Of a DNA stretch of 64,000 nt, positions 43,577 to 52,476 are shown piece by piece. Each line of letters starts with the position of its first letter. Position 1 is the stretch's first letter. Below the pieces are notes generated by a model. It had not been told where the DNA came from. It saw only the letters and a list, made by a program, of their open reading frames with translations, and ran no database searches. Location of the stretch: contig NZ_JXAK01000030.1 in the NCBI RefSeq assembly GCF_000829455.1, forward strand, positions 1 to 64,000, given 5' to 3'. Origin of the DNA: Gordoniibacillus kamchatkensis (GTDB taxonomy: Bacteria > Bacillota > Bacilli > Paenibacillales > NBRC-103111). Made by a program: the position numbers and the translations under genes.

Positions 43577-44124
43577 GCACCTACGATCGCACTCCGAGTC
43601 AGGAACGTCTGTCCGTCATTCTCAGCGAGCTCCGGGACATTGCCGATGCCGTCGACCCGGCTGAGCTTCAGGCTTTGACCGAGGCGCTCATCGCCGCCAA
43701 GCGGGTATTTTTCAGCGGCCAAGGCCGTTCCGGTTTGATGGTCCGGGCCATAGCGATTCGGCTTATGCATATCGGACTGACGGTGTACGTGGCCGGTGAG
43801 ACCAGTGCGCCTTCGATCGGGCAAGGCGATCTGCTTGTCGCCGTATCGGCGTCGGCGAAAACCCAGGCTACATTGACCCATATGGACGTCGCGCGGCGTA
43901 CGGGCGCGAAAGTTGCTCTCGTCTCGGCCGTCGCTGTTAATCCAGGGCTTAGCGACATTCTCGTGACTATTCCCGCGCGTACGGCTGTAGCTACTTTACA
44001 GCATGCCGGCTCCCTGTTCGAGCAATCTTTGCTGCTCATAGGCGATGCGATTGCATGGCAAGTCCAGCGGAGCTTGCGCGTCGAAGACCGGGAGCTTGAC
44101 GAGCGTCACGCCAACTTGCAATGA
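43573..44124 (+). CDS. hxlB: 6-phospho-3-hexuloisomerase
   Basis: A 183-aa SIS-domain protein: 'AKRVFFSGQGRSGLMVRAIAIRLMHIGLTVYV', 'GDLLVAVSASAKTQATLTH' and 'GSLFEQSLLLIGDAI' are typical of PHI. The enzyme interconverts D-arabino-hex-3-ulose 6-phosphate and fructose 6-phosphate in the ribulose-monophosphate pathway. It overlaps gnd by 4 bp, but its usual partner hexulose-6-phosphate synthase (hxlA) is not present in the window, so either hxlA is elsewhere or this isomerase has another sugar-phosphate substrate. Confidence 0.88.
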   Translation: MSTYDRTPSQERLSVILSELRDIADAVDPAELQALTEALIAAKRVFFSGQGRSGLMVRAIAIRLMHIGLTVYVAGETSAPSIGQGDLLVAVSASAKTQATLTHMDVARRTGAKVALVSAVAVNPGLSDILVTIPARTAVATLQHAGSLFEQSLLLIGDAIAWQVQRSLRVEDRELDERHANLQ

Positions 44125-44137
44125 AGGAGGCTGCAGC

Positions 44138-45612
44138 ATGAAACAGCCTTCGCTCGTTCTAGCGATAGACGTTGGCTCTTCGTCGGTGCGCGCAGCGCTG
44201 TTTGACACGCGCGCCAACCAGCTCGGGCCTCTTGCGCAGCGAACCTATAAGCTTGACGTCGACTCGAGCGGCAAAGCTGCGGTCGATCCTTACGCTTTAA
44301 TCGACCATGTCGCCGAAGTGATCGACGAGACGGTCCGAGCTTTGCCGGACGATAGCGCTATAGCCGGAGTGGCGCTCAGTATGTTTGGCATAGCATGCTC
44401 GGCGTCGATCAAAACATGCGGCCGACAACGCCGATCTTCACTTGGGCCGATCGCCGCTCGGCCACACATGCGGCGCGGTTGCGGAGCGCACCGGATGCCG
44501 GGCAGCTGCATCGCGAAACCGGGTGTCCGGTTCATTCGAGCTTCTGGCCGGCGCGACTGCTCTGGCTCGCCGAGGCCGAACCGGCGGCTTACGCAGCGAC
44601 CCGCTTCTGGCTCTCGGCCGCAGATTATATGTATTTCCGGCTGTTCGGAACGGTAACCGCTTCGACGTCGATGGCATCGGGGACCGGCCTGTTCGACATC
44701 GGCCGGCTGATCTGGAGCGAGCGGGCGATTCGTGCGGCGAAGCTCGATCCGGCCGCTCTTCCGGACGTTTCCGACGCTCCGTGTCATGGGTTACGAGCCG
44801 AGTATGCAGAGAGATGGCCGCAGTTGCGGGACGTGCCGTGGTTTCCCGCCAAAGGCGACGGCGCATGCTCGAACATCGGCGCAGGCTGTGCGGACGACGG
44901 CCGAATGGCCTTCATGCTCGGCACCAGCGGCTCGATGCGCATCGTGTGGGAAGCCGGGAAAGCCGCGATCGCCGATCCCGGGCAGTGGTGCTACCGTGTC
45001 GACCGGCGGCGGTTCGCCGGCGGAATGGCGCTGTCGGAAGGGGGGAACGCGGTCGCATGGGCCAGGAAGTCGCTGCTGCTCGGCGCCCCGGCCGAGATCG
45101 AAGCGAACGTAGTCGCCATGCCGCCGGACGGGCACGGCTTGACCGTGCTTCCGTTCTTTCTCGGGGCGCGCAGTCCGGACTGGATTGACGGCCGTACAGC
45201 GGTGTTCGCCGGCATTACGGCAGCGACTTCGCCGCTCGACATGTACCGGGCCGTGCTCGAAAGCGTCGCCATCCGTTTCGCCCTGTTGAAGCGCCGCCTC
45301 GATGCGGCAAGACCGGGGCAGCGCCGCGTCGTGGCGACCGGAGCGGCTTTCCTGCAGTCGTCGGCCTGGCCGCAAATTGTCGCCGATTGTCTCGGGGAGG
45401 AAATTATGCTTTCCGGCGTAAGCGAAGGTTCGCTGCGCGGCGCAGCCATCCTTGCGCTGGAGGAGCTTGGCTGCATCGCTTCAATCGGCGCTCTGGAAAG
45501 CCCGATTACCGCGGTCGTCAATCCTGACGCCGAAGCCCACGCTATATACGCAAAAGCGATGGAGCGGCACAAACGGCTCGATGAGCAAATGATCTCCATG
45601 AACGTTGTCTAG
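44138..45612 (+). pseudogene. FGGY-family carbohydrate kinase, gluconokinase-like, frameshifted
   Basis: Restored length is 491 aa. ATG 44138 after AAGGAGG opens the phosphate-binding start 'LVLAIDVGSSSVRAALFD'. At 44384-44386 a T run of three instead of four breaks the frame: ...GVALSMFWHSMLGVDQNMRP is expected and is found split over two frames. The second part has TWADRRSATHA, the adenosine motif 'AFMLGTSGSMRIVW', 'FLGARSPDWIDGRTAVFAGI' and VATGAAF. 'WADxRS' and the gnd neighbour favour gluconokinase over xylulokinase. It would make 6-phosphogluconate for Gnd. Likely intact in reality. Confidence 0.83.
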
Positions 45613-45713
45613 GGCGGAACCATCGCAAAAATCATTTGCTCCCTCCTTTGGCGAAACGTATAATCGAACCGTACAACGATTACGAGGAGCCGAACCCGAG
45701 GGGGTATGTATCC

Positions 45714-46784
45714 ATGACGTTCGCAGCCGATTTCCGCGCCGTCGATTTGTTTCTGGAACGTGAAATTGCCGCGGGCCACATCCCCGGCGCCGTGCTGCAT
45801 ATTGCGCATAAGGGCGGCGTGCTGCTGCACAAGGCTTACGGGAACCGCACGGTGCATCCGCAAGTTTCGCCGATGAACGTGGACACTGTCTTCGATCTCG
45901 CTTCATTAACGAAAGTAGTAGCCGCGCTGCCGGCAGCGCTGAAGCTTCTGGAGCAGGGCAAAATCGCTTTATCGGATACGGTCGACGCTTTCCTGCCCGA
46001 TTTCCGCCAAGGTCAAGGGGAACCGATCCGCATCCTCCATCTCCTGACGCATACGTCCGGGCTGGCGGCGGACTTGACCGACAAAAAGGCGGTGCTGAAG
46101 CTCTCCCGCGAAGAGCTGCTGGCGCGCGTGATCGGCAGTCAGCCGCTTCGTCCGCCGGGGGAGAAGGTCGTCTACAGCGACCTCGGCATGATTTTGCTGT
46201 ACTGCATTATCGAGACAGTGACCGGGGAACCGTTCGACGCCTTTGTGAAGCGCGAAATATTTGAGCCGCTGGATATGAACGATACCGGATTTTGCCCGTC
46301 GTTCGAACCGGAACGCTATGCGGCAACCGAATATAGCGAGGAACTGGGCGGCTACAAGCTCGGCATCGTGCACGACGAGAAGGCCGAGCGGCTCGGCGGC
46401 GTGAGCGGGCATGCCGGACTTTTTTCCACGGCTGCCGATTTGGCGAACTTTGTCTCCGTGTTCCGGCAGGGTGGCGTATACCGGGGCAGAAAACTGTTCT
46501 CCGAGGCGACCGTGGCGCTGTCCACCCGAAATTTTACGCCTTACGACCGCGAATATCGCGGCCTTGGCTGGTTATTGAAAAATCCGGCCGACATATCGTC
46601 CGGCGGCGATCTGCTGTCGAGCCGTTCGTTCGGGCATACCGGATTCACCGGAACGAGCCTGTGGCTCGATCCCGAGGTTGATTTGCAAATCATTCTGCTG
46701 ACGAACCGGGTCCATTTCGGCCGGACCGACCACATTTTGCGGCTGCGGCCACGGCTGCACAATTTGATCCGATCCATGTTCTAG
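45714..46784 (+). CDS. Serine hydrolase of the beta-lactamase/PBP family (class C-like)
   Basis: 356 aa from ATG 45714 after GAGGGGG. Catalytic S-x-x-K in 'FDLASLTKVVAALPA' (about residue 66), Y-S-N-like 'VVYSDLGMILL' and the third motif 'FGHTGFTGTS' (H-x-G) near 305. This places it with EstB/AmpC-like esterases and D-aminopeptidases. No signal peptide is visible, so a cytoplasmic esterase or peptidoglycan-recycling role is more likely than drug resistance. Its position before an acetyltransferase gives no firm hint. Confidence 0.87.
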   Translation: MTFAADFRAVDLFLEREIAAGHIPGAVLHIAHKGGVLLHKAYGNRTVHPQVSPMNVDTVFDLASLTKVVAALPAALKLLEQGKIALSDTVDAFLPDFRQGQGEPIRILHLLTHTSGLAADLTDKKAVLKLSREELLARVIGSQPLRPPGEKVVYSDLGMILLYCIIETVTGEPFDAFVKREIFEPLDMNDTGFCPSFEPERYAATEYSEELGGYKLGIVHDEKAERLGGVSGHAGLFSTAADLANFVSVFRQGGVYRGRKLFSEATVALSTRNFTPYDREYRGLGWLLKNPADISSGGDLLSSRSFGHTGFTGTSLWLDPEVDLQIILLTNRVHFGRTDHILRLRPRLHNLIRSMF

Positions 46785-46909
46785 CTTGCTCCATCCAGCA
46801 AGTATAAGCTGCGCCTATGCTTGAACGGATACCGCTGGGGTAAACGAGCATGTCCAAATGGATGGCGTAAGCCGGATATCCTTGAAAAAGTACGAGGGAG
46901 GGCGATCAA

Positions 46910-47911
46910 ATGAACTATGTGCCGCTGACGGAAGACCGGTTGCCGCAAATGTGCGAGCTCTGGAACCGGGAACTGGGCGAACGATTTCCGATGCGCGAGG
47001 AGCTGCTGAAGCAAAACAGCTTTCGCGATGCGAACGTGTTGCCGGAAGGATCTTGGCTGGCCGTTGACGAGGCGACGGATCAGGTCGTCGGCTTCGTCGT
47101 CGCGAAAATTTGGCGAGAGCAGCGAGAGTTCGTCTTGAGGGCTGGAGCCGGCTGGATCCAAGTGCTGCTCGTCGCCCGCGAATATCGCGGCCGAGGCATC
47201 GGAAGCGAGCTGCTGAGCCGCGCGGAACGGGCGCTCGCCGCATGCGGTGCGGAAACCATTCTGCTTGGCAAAGATCCGTGGCACTATTTCCCCGGGATCC
47301 CGCAGGAGGACGAAGCGGCTCGCCGCTGGTTCGGCGCCAAAGGCTACCAGGACGATCAGCGCGTCGAAAACGACTTGCTGGCGGTGTATGACGGCGGCAC
47401 CGGCGCTGCGGAAGAGCTCCCCGCGCTCGAAGGAGGGGCGCGGGTGCGGATGCTCGAAGCGCACGAGAAAGACGAGCTGCTGGCGTTTCTTCGCCGCTGC
47501 TTTCCAGGCCGCTGGGAATACGAAGCCTTGTGCTATTTCGAATGCGGCGGAACCGGACGGGAGTTCGTCGTGCTGGAGCAGGAAGGCCGCATCGTCGGCT
47601 TTTGCCGCATCAACGACAGCCGTTCCCCGCTCATCGCACAGAACGTATACTGGGCTCCCTTGTTTCAAGAAGAGCTTGGCGGCATCGGACCGCTCGGCGT
47701 CGACGCCGCGTTCCGGGGCCGCGGGTACGGACTTGCCGTCGTGCAGGCGGGGGTGCATTTTTTGCGGCAGCGCGGAATTCGCCGTATTGTCATCGACTGG
47801 ACGACGCTGGTCGACTTTTACGGGAAGCTGAATTACAAGGTGTGGAAAGCGTACGGCTCATATTCCAAGCGCCTCGAGCAGAGCGGCGCCCGTGGCCAGC
47901 TTGCGCAATGA
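46910..47911 (+). CDS. Double-domain GNAT N-acetyltransferase
   Basis: 333 aa from ATG 46910 after GAGGGAGG. Two GNAT folds in tandem: residues ~1-160 with acetyl-CoA loop 'VLLVAREYRGRGIGSELLSR' (R-G-x-G-x-G/A type), and residues ~170-325 with 'LGVDAAFRGRGYGLAVVQAG' and 'YGKLNYKVWKAY'. The substrate is unknown; such tandem GNATs acetylate small amines or act on antibiotics or polyamines. The 48068 gene follows across a 65-bp tandem repeat. Confidence 0.87.
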   Translation: MNYVPLTEDRLPQMCELWNRELGERFPMREELLKQNSFRDANVLPEGSWLAVDEATDQVVGFVVAKIWREQREFVLRAGAGWIQVLLVAREYRGRGIGSELLSRAERALAACGAETILLGKDPWHYFPGIPQEDEAARRWFGAKGYQDDQRVENDLLAVYDGGTGAAEELPALEGGARVRMLEAHEKDELLAFLRRCFPGRWEYEALCYFECGGTGREFVVLEQEGRIVGFCRINDSRSPLIAQNVYWAPLFQEELGGIGPLGVDAAFRGRGYGLAVVQAGVHFLRQRGIRRIVIDWTTLVDFYGKLNYKVWKAYGSYSKRLEQSGARGQLAQ

Positions 47912-47920
47912 GCCGAGCGA

Positions 47921-48060
47921 TCAAGGCGTTTAGCAGGAGGAACGGCGTCGAGCAATTGAAGCAACGTAACTTTGCCGGCTAAACGCCAAGGCGTTTAGCC
48001 GGAGGAATGGCGTCGAGCAATTGAAGCAACCTAACACTGCTAGTTCAACGCCAAGGAGGT
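47921..48060. repeat. 65-bp tandem repeat with palindrome, running into the next ribosome site
   Basis: CAAGG recurs at 47922, 47987 and 48052 with exact 65-bp period. Units share GGCGTTTAGC-n-GGAGGAA, GGCGTCGAGCAATTGAAGCA and a TAAC...TGC segment. CCGGCTAAACG (47975-47985) pairs with CGTTTAGCCGG (47992-48002) across CCAAGG. The third unit breaks off as CCAAGGAGGTGTG, which is the ribosome site of the DsbA-like gene. Confidence 0.75.
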
Positions 48061-48067
48061 GTGACGA

Positions 48068-48799
48068 GTGAGAGTCGAAGTTTGGTCCGATTTTGTGTGC
48101 CCGTTTTGCTACATCGGCAAGCGCCGGTTCGAGGCGGCGCTGCAGCGTTTTGCCCATAAAGACGAAGTGGAGGTCGTGTTCCGCAGCTTTGAGCTCGACC
48201 CGAATTCGCCGCGCGACGTAGGCCATGACGTGCACGCTATGCTGGCCGCGAAATACGGCATGAGCCGCCAGCAGGCGATCGCCATGAACGCCAATGTGGC
48301 AGCTCAGGCGGAGGAGGCGGGCCTTACGTTCCGGTTCGATACGGCGATTTTGACGAATACGTTCGATGCGCACCGGCTGGCCCATTTTGCCGCGAGCCGC
48401 GGCTTGATGCAGCCTGTTGTCGAACGGCTGTTTCAAGCCTACTTTACCGATTCTGTGCATATCGGCGATCGCGATACGCTCGCCGAATTGGCTGCCGAAG
48501 CCGGCCTTGACCGGGCCGAGACGGCGCGCATGCTGGCCGGCGGCGATTATGCCGACGCCGTGCGCGCGGACGAAGATGAGGCCGCCCGGCTTGGCGCCAG
48601 AGGCGTGCCGTTCTTCGTGCTGAACCGCAAGTACGCCGTCTCCGGGGCTCAGTCCAGCGACATGTTTCTGAACGCCCTGCAGCAAGCGTGGCAGGAGTCG
48701 CAGCCGCTGACCGTGCTGAACGAAGCGCCGGACGGCTCTGCGTCGGCAGGTGTTTGCGATGGCGACGCGTGCGCGCCGTCGCGGGATAGTACAAATTAA
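48068..48799 (+). CDS. DsbA-family oxidoreductase, FrnE-like
   Basis: 243 aa from GTG 48068 after AAGGAGGTG. Thioredoxin-fold protein with active-site CPFC in 'VEVWSDFVCPFCYIGKRRFE', a helical insertion (about 60-170) and the cis-Pro loop 'GARGVPFFVLNRKYAVSGAQ'. No signal peptide, so it is cytoplasmic, as are FrnE proteins linked to polyketide tailoring and oxidative or heavy-metal stress. A Cys-x4-Cys tail (GVCDGDACAP) at the C-terminus could give a second redox pair. It ends before a clear terminator. Confidence 0.9.
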   Translation: MRVEVWSDFVCPFCYIGKRRFEAALQRFAHKDEVEVVFRSFELDPNSPRDVGHDVHAMLAAKYGMSRQQAIAMNANVAAQAEEAGLTFRFDTAILTNTFDAHRLAHFAASRGLMQPVVERLFQAYFTDSVHIGDRDTLAELAAEAGLDRAETARMLAGGDYADAVRADEDEAARLGARGVPFFVLNRKYAVSGAQSSDMFLNALQQAWQESQPLTVLNEAPDGSASAGVCDGDACAPSRDSTN

Positions 48800-48811
48800 T
48801 TGGCACAATGC

Positions 48812-48848
48812 AGACCGCCTCTCGCTTTTTGCGGGGGCGGTCTTTTTG
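48812..48848 (+). terminator. Terminator after the DsbA-like gene
   Basis: AGACCGCC (48812-48819) pairs with GGCGGTCT (48836-48843), with CTCGC..GCGGG extending the stem, followed by TTTTTG. Confidence 0.8.
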
Positions 48849-49020
48849 TACACCGATTCAGAATTATCGGAGCTGCCGCACTCTGATTCGCACTTCGTTC
48901 GAATAAAGCACTGCCGCCCGGAAATAATGGAAGATGATCGCTGAGAATCATTGCCAAAATCCTCCGGCACGCTGGTATCCGCGCAGCGATGGAGTATGGA
49001 CGATGCGAGGGCATCCATAT

Positions 49021-49884
49021 ATGAATTACTTTTGGTCGAATACGATTTGGTATTTGGTGCTGGACGCTGTAACCATACTCGAAATGACCTTCATTCTTGT
49101 CAGAACCAAAAGACGCAAATTTGCCTTTGCGTTTTATTTGACATTATGCGGAATGGAGGTTCTTTTTTTTGAAACCGTCGTCTTTTTGCTGACGAGAGCC
49201 TACGACTACGCGCCGAAAATCATTCAGACCCAGCCTTTCGACGATAACCTGCTGGGAAAAGTCTTTTCGCAACTATCCGTCTCGGCAACCGCACTTCTCG
49301 TCGCCGTATTCCGTTTGAAATTTTTCTGGATTTTGACGTTGTCCGTCATTTACGCACTAATCGAAAACCTGTTTTTGGCTTTAGGCGTTTATAGCCATAA
49401 CTGGTACCGGACCTGGATGACTCCGATAGCGCTGATTGCGTTTTTCTGGGGCGCGAAAACCTATTATGCAGCGCTGCTGAAAGGTCCTAAGCCGTTTGCG
49501 CATTATTTGAACATCTTTACCGGCTTGTTTCCCATGTTCGTCCTTACGATTCTATGGGTATTTTCGCTGTCAGGGTATCAGAATTACATCGCATCCGCTT
49601 TTCCCGATCCGGTCATTTATCGGATTCTGATTTCAACCTGGTATTTTATCGCCGTATCCATTCCCATGATGCTGATTTATTTTTTGAAACTGACGTGGCG
49701 CTGGAAGGCTGCGGTCATCATCGCTCTTCATGGCGTTAATTATTTGGCCTATAAAAAATGGAACTTGCTCTGGTTTAAAGATGAATGGTGGTATTTGATT
49801 TTCTCGACTGTGACGATTGTCTGGATGTACTTTTCTGTTCTGTTGCTGGACTATTTGTATGCGAAGCCGAAACAACAGCATTGA
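49021..49884 (+). CDS. Multi-span membrane protein, CBO0543-like, function unknown
   Basis: About 287 aa from ATG 49021 (GCGAGGG upstream); ATG 49003 with a GGAG site is an alternative. Roughly eight hydrophobic helices with aromatic-rich loops ('WYLVLDAVTILEMTFILVRTKRR', 'WKAAVIIALHGVNYLAYKKWNL', 'YLIFSTVTIVWMYFSVLLLDY'), the pattern of the CBO0543 family of spore-formers. No catalytic motif is recognisable. The gene precedes the gluconate permease by about 95 bp on the same strand. Confidence 0.6.
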   Translation: MNYFWSNTIWYLVLDAVTILEMTFILVRTKRRKFAFAFYLTLCGMEVLFFETVVFLLTRAYDYAPKIIQTQPFDDNLLGKVFSQLSVSATALLVAVFRLKFFWILTLSVIYALIENLFLALGVYSHNWYRTWMTPIALIAFFWGAKTYYAALLKGPKPFAHYLNIFTGLFPMFVLTILWVFSLSGYQNYIASAFPDPVIYRILISTWYFIAVSIPMMLIYFLKLTWRWKAAVIIALHGVNYLAYKKWNLLWFKDEWWYLIFSTVTIVWMYFSVLLLDYLYAKPKQQH

Positions 49885-49978
49885 ATTCTTTTTCTTCAGT
49901 TGAATGCTCATAACGCTCCCGAATAATGGAAAAGCTAACGCAGATGAATATTGGCTGCGGCTACAGGAGGCGGTTGTT

Positions 49979-51340
49979 ATGAGCAGTTTGTTCGGACTCA
50001 GCCACAATGTAACATTGATCGTTTGGGCGCTCGTCGCCATCGTGTTTCTTGTCGTTCTGATCGCCAGGTTCAAATGGAACCCGTTCGTAACGCTGCTCTT
50101 GTCCTCGCTGCTGCTCGGCTTTCTGGCAGGCATGAAGCCGGCGGACATCATCAAAGCGGTAACCGGCGGCCTCGGCGGCACGCTCGCAACGATCGCGATC
50201 GTCATCGGGCTTGGCACCATGCTGGGCAAAATGATGGCGGAATCGGGCGGTGCCGAGCGGATCGCGACGACGCTCGTGGACAGGTTCGGGGAGAAGCGCG
50301 TGCATTGGGCGATGATGCTCGTCGGCTTCATCGTGGGAATCCCCGTGTTCTTCGAGGTCGGCGTCATTCTGCTCATTCCGATCGTGTTCGTCGTCGCGCG
50401 GAAAACGAAGATGTCGCTGCTGCAAATCGGCATCCCGATCCTGGCCGGACTGTCTACCGTGCACGGGCTCGTCCCGCCCCATCCGGCACCGATGATCGCC
50501 ATCGACGCCTACAAGGCGGACCTTGGCACGACGATTTTGTACTCCCTGATCGTCGGACTGCCGACTGCCATCGTGGCGGGTCCGCTATTCGGCAAATATA
50601 TCGGCAAACGCATCCGGGTCGAACCGCCGGAGAAGCTCGCCGAGCAGTTTACGATGAAGGAGCGCCGCGATCTGCCCGGCTTCGGAATTACGCTGCTGAC
50701 GATTTTGATGCCCGTGCTGCTTATGCTGATCGGATCTATCGCGAGCATCGCTGACCCGAAGGCGAAGAGCGGCTTTACGCAGTTCGCCGGGTTTATCGGG
50801 AACGAGGTTATCGCGCTGCTGATTGCCGTCGTCTTTGCCTTTTTCACGCTCGGCTTTGCGCGCGGGTTTACGAAGGAAGAGGTATCGCGCTTTGCGAGCG
50901 AATGCTTGGCGCCGACGGCTACGATTATCTTGATCATCGGCGGCGGCGGGGCGTTCAAGCAGGTGCTCATTAACAGCGGGGTAGGCGGGGCGATTGCGGC
51001 GATTGCGACCCAGGCTCATGTGAACATCATTTTGTTCGCTTGGTTTGTCGCCGCGCTCATCCGCGTCGCCACAGGTTCAGCCACCGTCGCCATGACGACG
51101 GCCGCGGGCATTGTCGCCCCCATTTTGGCGCAAAATCCGGGGGCGAACGTCGAGCTTGTCGTGCTCGCGACGGGAGCGGGATCGCTCGTGCTGTCGCACG
51201 TGAACGATGCCGGGTTCTGGATGGTGAAGGAGTTTTTCGACATGAGCGTGCCGCAGACGTTGAAATCGTGGACGGCGATGGAGACGATTTTGTCGGTGCT
51301 GGGGTTGATCTTTATTCTTGTTCTTAGCGCGGTGGTGTAA
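49979..51340 (+). CDS. gntP: Gluconate:H+ symporter, GntP family
   Basis: 453 aa from ATG 49979 after AGGAGG; the longer frame upstream lacks support. About 12-14 spans with the family landmarks 'GIPVFFEVGVILLIPIVFVV', 'TVHGLVPPHPAPMIAI', 'RVATGSATVAMTTAAGI' and 'GAGSLVLSHVNDAGFWMVKEFF'. It takes up gluconate or a related aldonate. The likely kinase and Gnd are encoded 4.4 kb upstream. It is followed at once by a terminator. Confidence 0.92.
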   Translation: MSSLFGLSHNVTLIVWALVAIVFLVVLIARFKWNPFVTLLLSSLLLGFLAGMKPADIIKAVTGGLGGTLATIAIVIGLGTMLGKMMAESGGAERIATTLVDRFGEKRVHWAMMLVGFIVGIPVFFEVGVILLIPIVFVVARKTKMSLLQIGIPILAGLSTVHGLVPPHPAPMIAIDAYKADLGTTILYSLIVGLPTAIVAGPLFGKYIGKRIRVEPPEKLAEQFTMKERRDLPGFGITLLTILMPVLLMLIGSIASIADPKAKSGFTQFAGFIGNEVIALLIAVVFAFFTLGFARGFTKEEVSRFASECLAPTATIILIIGGGGAFKQVLINSGVGGAIAAIATQAHVNIILFAWFVAALIRVATGSATVAMTTAAGIVAPILAQNPGANVELVVLATGAGSLVLSHVNDAGFWMVKEFFDMSVPQTLKSWTAMETILSVLGLIFILVLSAVV

Positions 51341-51378
51341 GGGGGTCTCGGTCTGCTTTGCGGACCGGGGCTTTTTTG
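51341..51378 (+). terminator. Terminator after gntP
   Basis: GTCTCGGTCTGC and GCGGACCGGGGC form an imperfect stem around TTT, followed by TTTTTTG. Confidence 0.7.
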
Positions 51379-51494
51379 CTTGCGGCCGGCCGCGGGAACG
51401 TGCGGGAAAGTGGCTAACGCGAACGAACGTATGGTATGATGGTGGGAAGCTATGCTGCGCCTGCAAGCAGCACGAATTACTGGAGGGACTACCC

Positions 51495-52304
51495 ATTACT
51501 GACGCCATCCTGAACGAAGCTATGACGATGTTGGAGCAGACGAGCCGCACGTTTTACATTCCGATCAGCCGTTTGGTATCCGGGTTGAAGGAGGCGGTGA
51601 CGTCAGCCTATTTATGCATGCGGGCCATTGACGAAATCGAGGATCATCCCGAGCTGGCGGACGAAGCCAAAACGGAGCTGCTGCAGCGGCTTGGGGAAGC
51701 GGTCCGTTCTTCGGATACGATTCGGCAAATCCGGGAGGTGCTGTCTCCGTACGAGACGCTCTTGCCTCCGGTCACGATGCGGCTCCACGAGTGGGTGCTG
51801 CTGTGTCCGGAATCGGCCGCTGGGACGGTGCGCCGCTATATCGCGATGATGGCGGAGCAAATGGCAGAGTGGGTGGGGACGGGCTGGAGCATCCGCACGG
51901 AAGCCGACTTGGACCGCTACACGTACAGCGTTGCCGGCATGGTCGGCGAAATGCTGTCCGAGCTGTGGCTGTGGCACGACGATACGAAGTCCGATATGGC
52001 CAAGGCGGTCGCTTTTGGAAGAGGGCTGCAGGCGGTCAACATTATACGCAACAGAGCGGAGGATTTGGAACGAGGCGTCGACTTCTTCCCCGACGGATGG
52101 GGACTGGAAGCGATGCTGGAATATACGAACCGAAATTTGCGGCTGGCCGATGCGTATGTCGCGGAGCTGGGGCAAGGGCCGGCACTGGAGTTTTGCAGCA
52201 TCCCGCTGGCGCTAGCCCACGCTACGATTCGCGTCATCGCGTCCGGCGGCAGCAAGCTGACGAGAACGGGCGTACTGGACATCGTGAGCCGGGTAACGGG
52301 ATAG
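51495..52304 (+). CDS. Phytoene/squalene synthase-family protein
   Basis: About 269 aa. 'EQTSRTFYIPISRLVSGLKEAVTSAYLCMRAIDEIEDHPEL' contains the first aspartate-rich site (DEIED) and 'GRGLQAVNIIRNRAEDLERG' the second (NxxxDxxxD-like, here NRAED), both needed for head-to-head prenyl coupling. The product could be a C30 apo-carotenoid or related isoprenoid, or the protein may be a non-standard member. GGAGGG (51482-51487) lies seven bases before an in-frame ATT at 51495; the first ATG is 51522 with a poor ribosome site. No other carotenoid genes are nearby. Confidence 0.8.
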   Translation: MTDAILNEAMTMLEQTSRTFYIPISRLVSGLKEAVTSAYLCMRAIDEIEDHPELADEAKTELLQRLGEAVRSSDTIRQIREVLSPYETLLPPVTMRLHEWVLLCPESAAGTVRRYIAMMAEQMAEWVGTGWSIRTEADLDRYTYSVAGMVGEMLSELWLWHDDTKSDMAKAVAFGRGLQAVNIIRNRAEDLERGVDFFPDGWGLEAMLEYTNRNLRLADAYVAELGQGPALEFCSIPLALAHATIRVIASGGSKLTRTGVLDIVSRVTG

Positions 52305-52336
52305 CCGCTGAGGCCGGGCGGAGCTAAATGAATGGG

Positions 52337-52366
52337 GGCATGCAGCCATACGGCGGCATGCCTTTT
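52337..52366 (+). terminator. Terminator after the prenyl synthase-like gene
   Basis: GGCATGC (52337-52343) pairs with GCATGCC (52356-52362), followed by TTTTG. Confidence 0.6.
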
Positions 52367-52422
52367 GTGCGCTTGGCGCGAATCGAACGAACGATTTTAC
52401 GCTCATGTCGTGAAAATAAGGA

Positions 52423-52453
52423 TTGACCTTCACGTAACGTAAAGGTGTAGCAT
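52423..52453 (+). promoter_or_regulatory. MerR-type promoter with 19-bp spacer and dyad operator
   Basis: TTGACC (52423-52428) and TAGCAT (52448-52453) are separated by 19 bases, the stretched spacing typical of MerR-activated promoters. A dyad of ACCTT-c-ACGT and ACGT-a-AAGGT centred between them fills the spacer with only three mismatched positions. Confidence 0.65.
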
Positions 52454-52476
52454 GAAGTTGTCGGGAGGTGAGCAAC

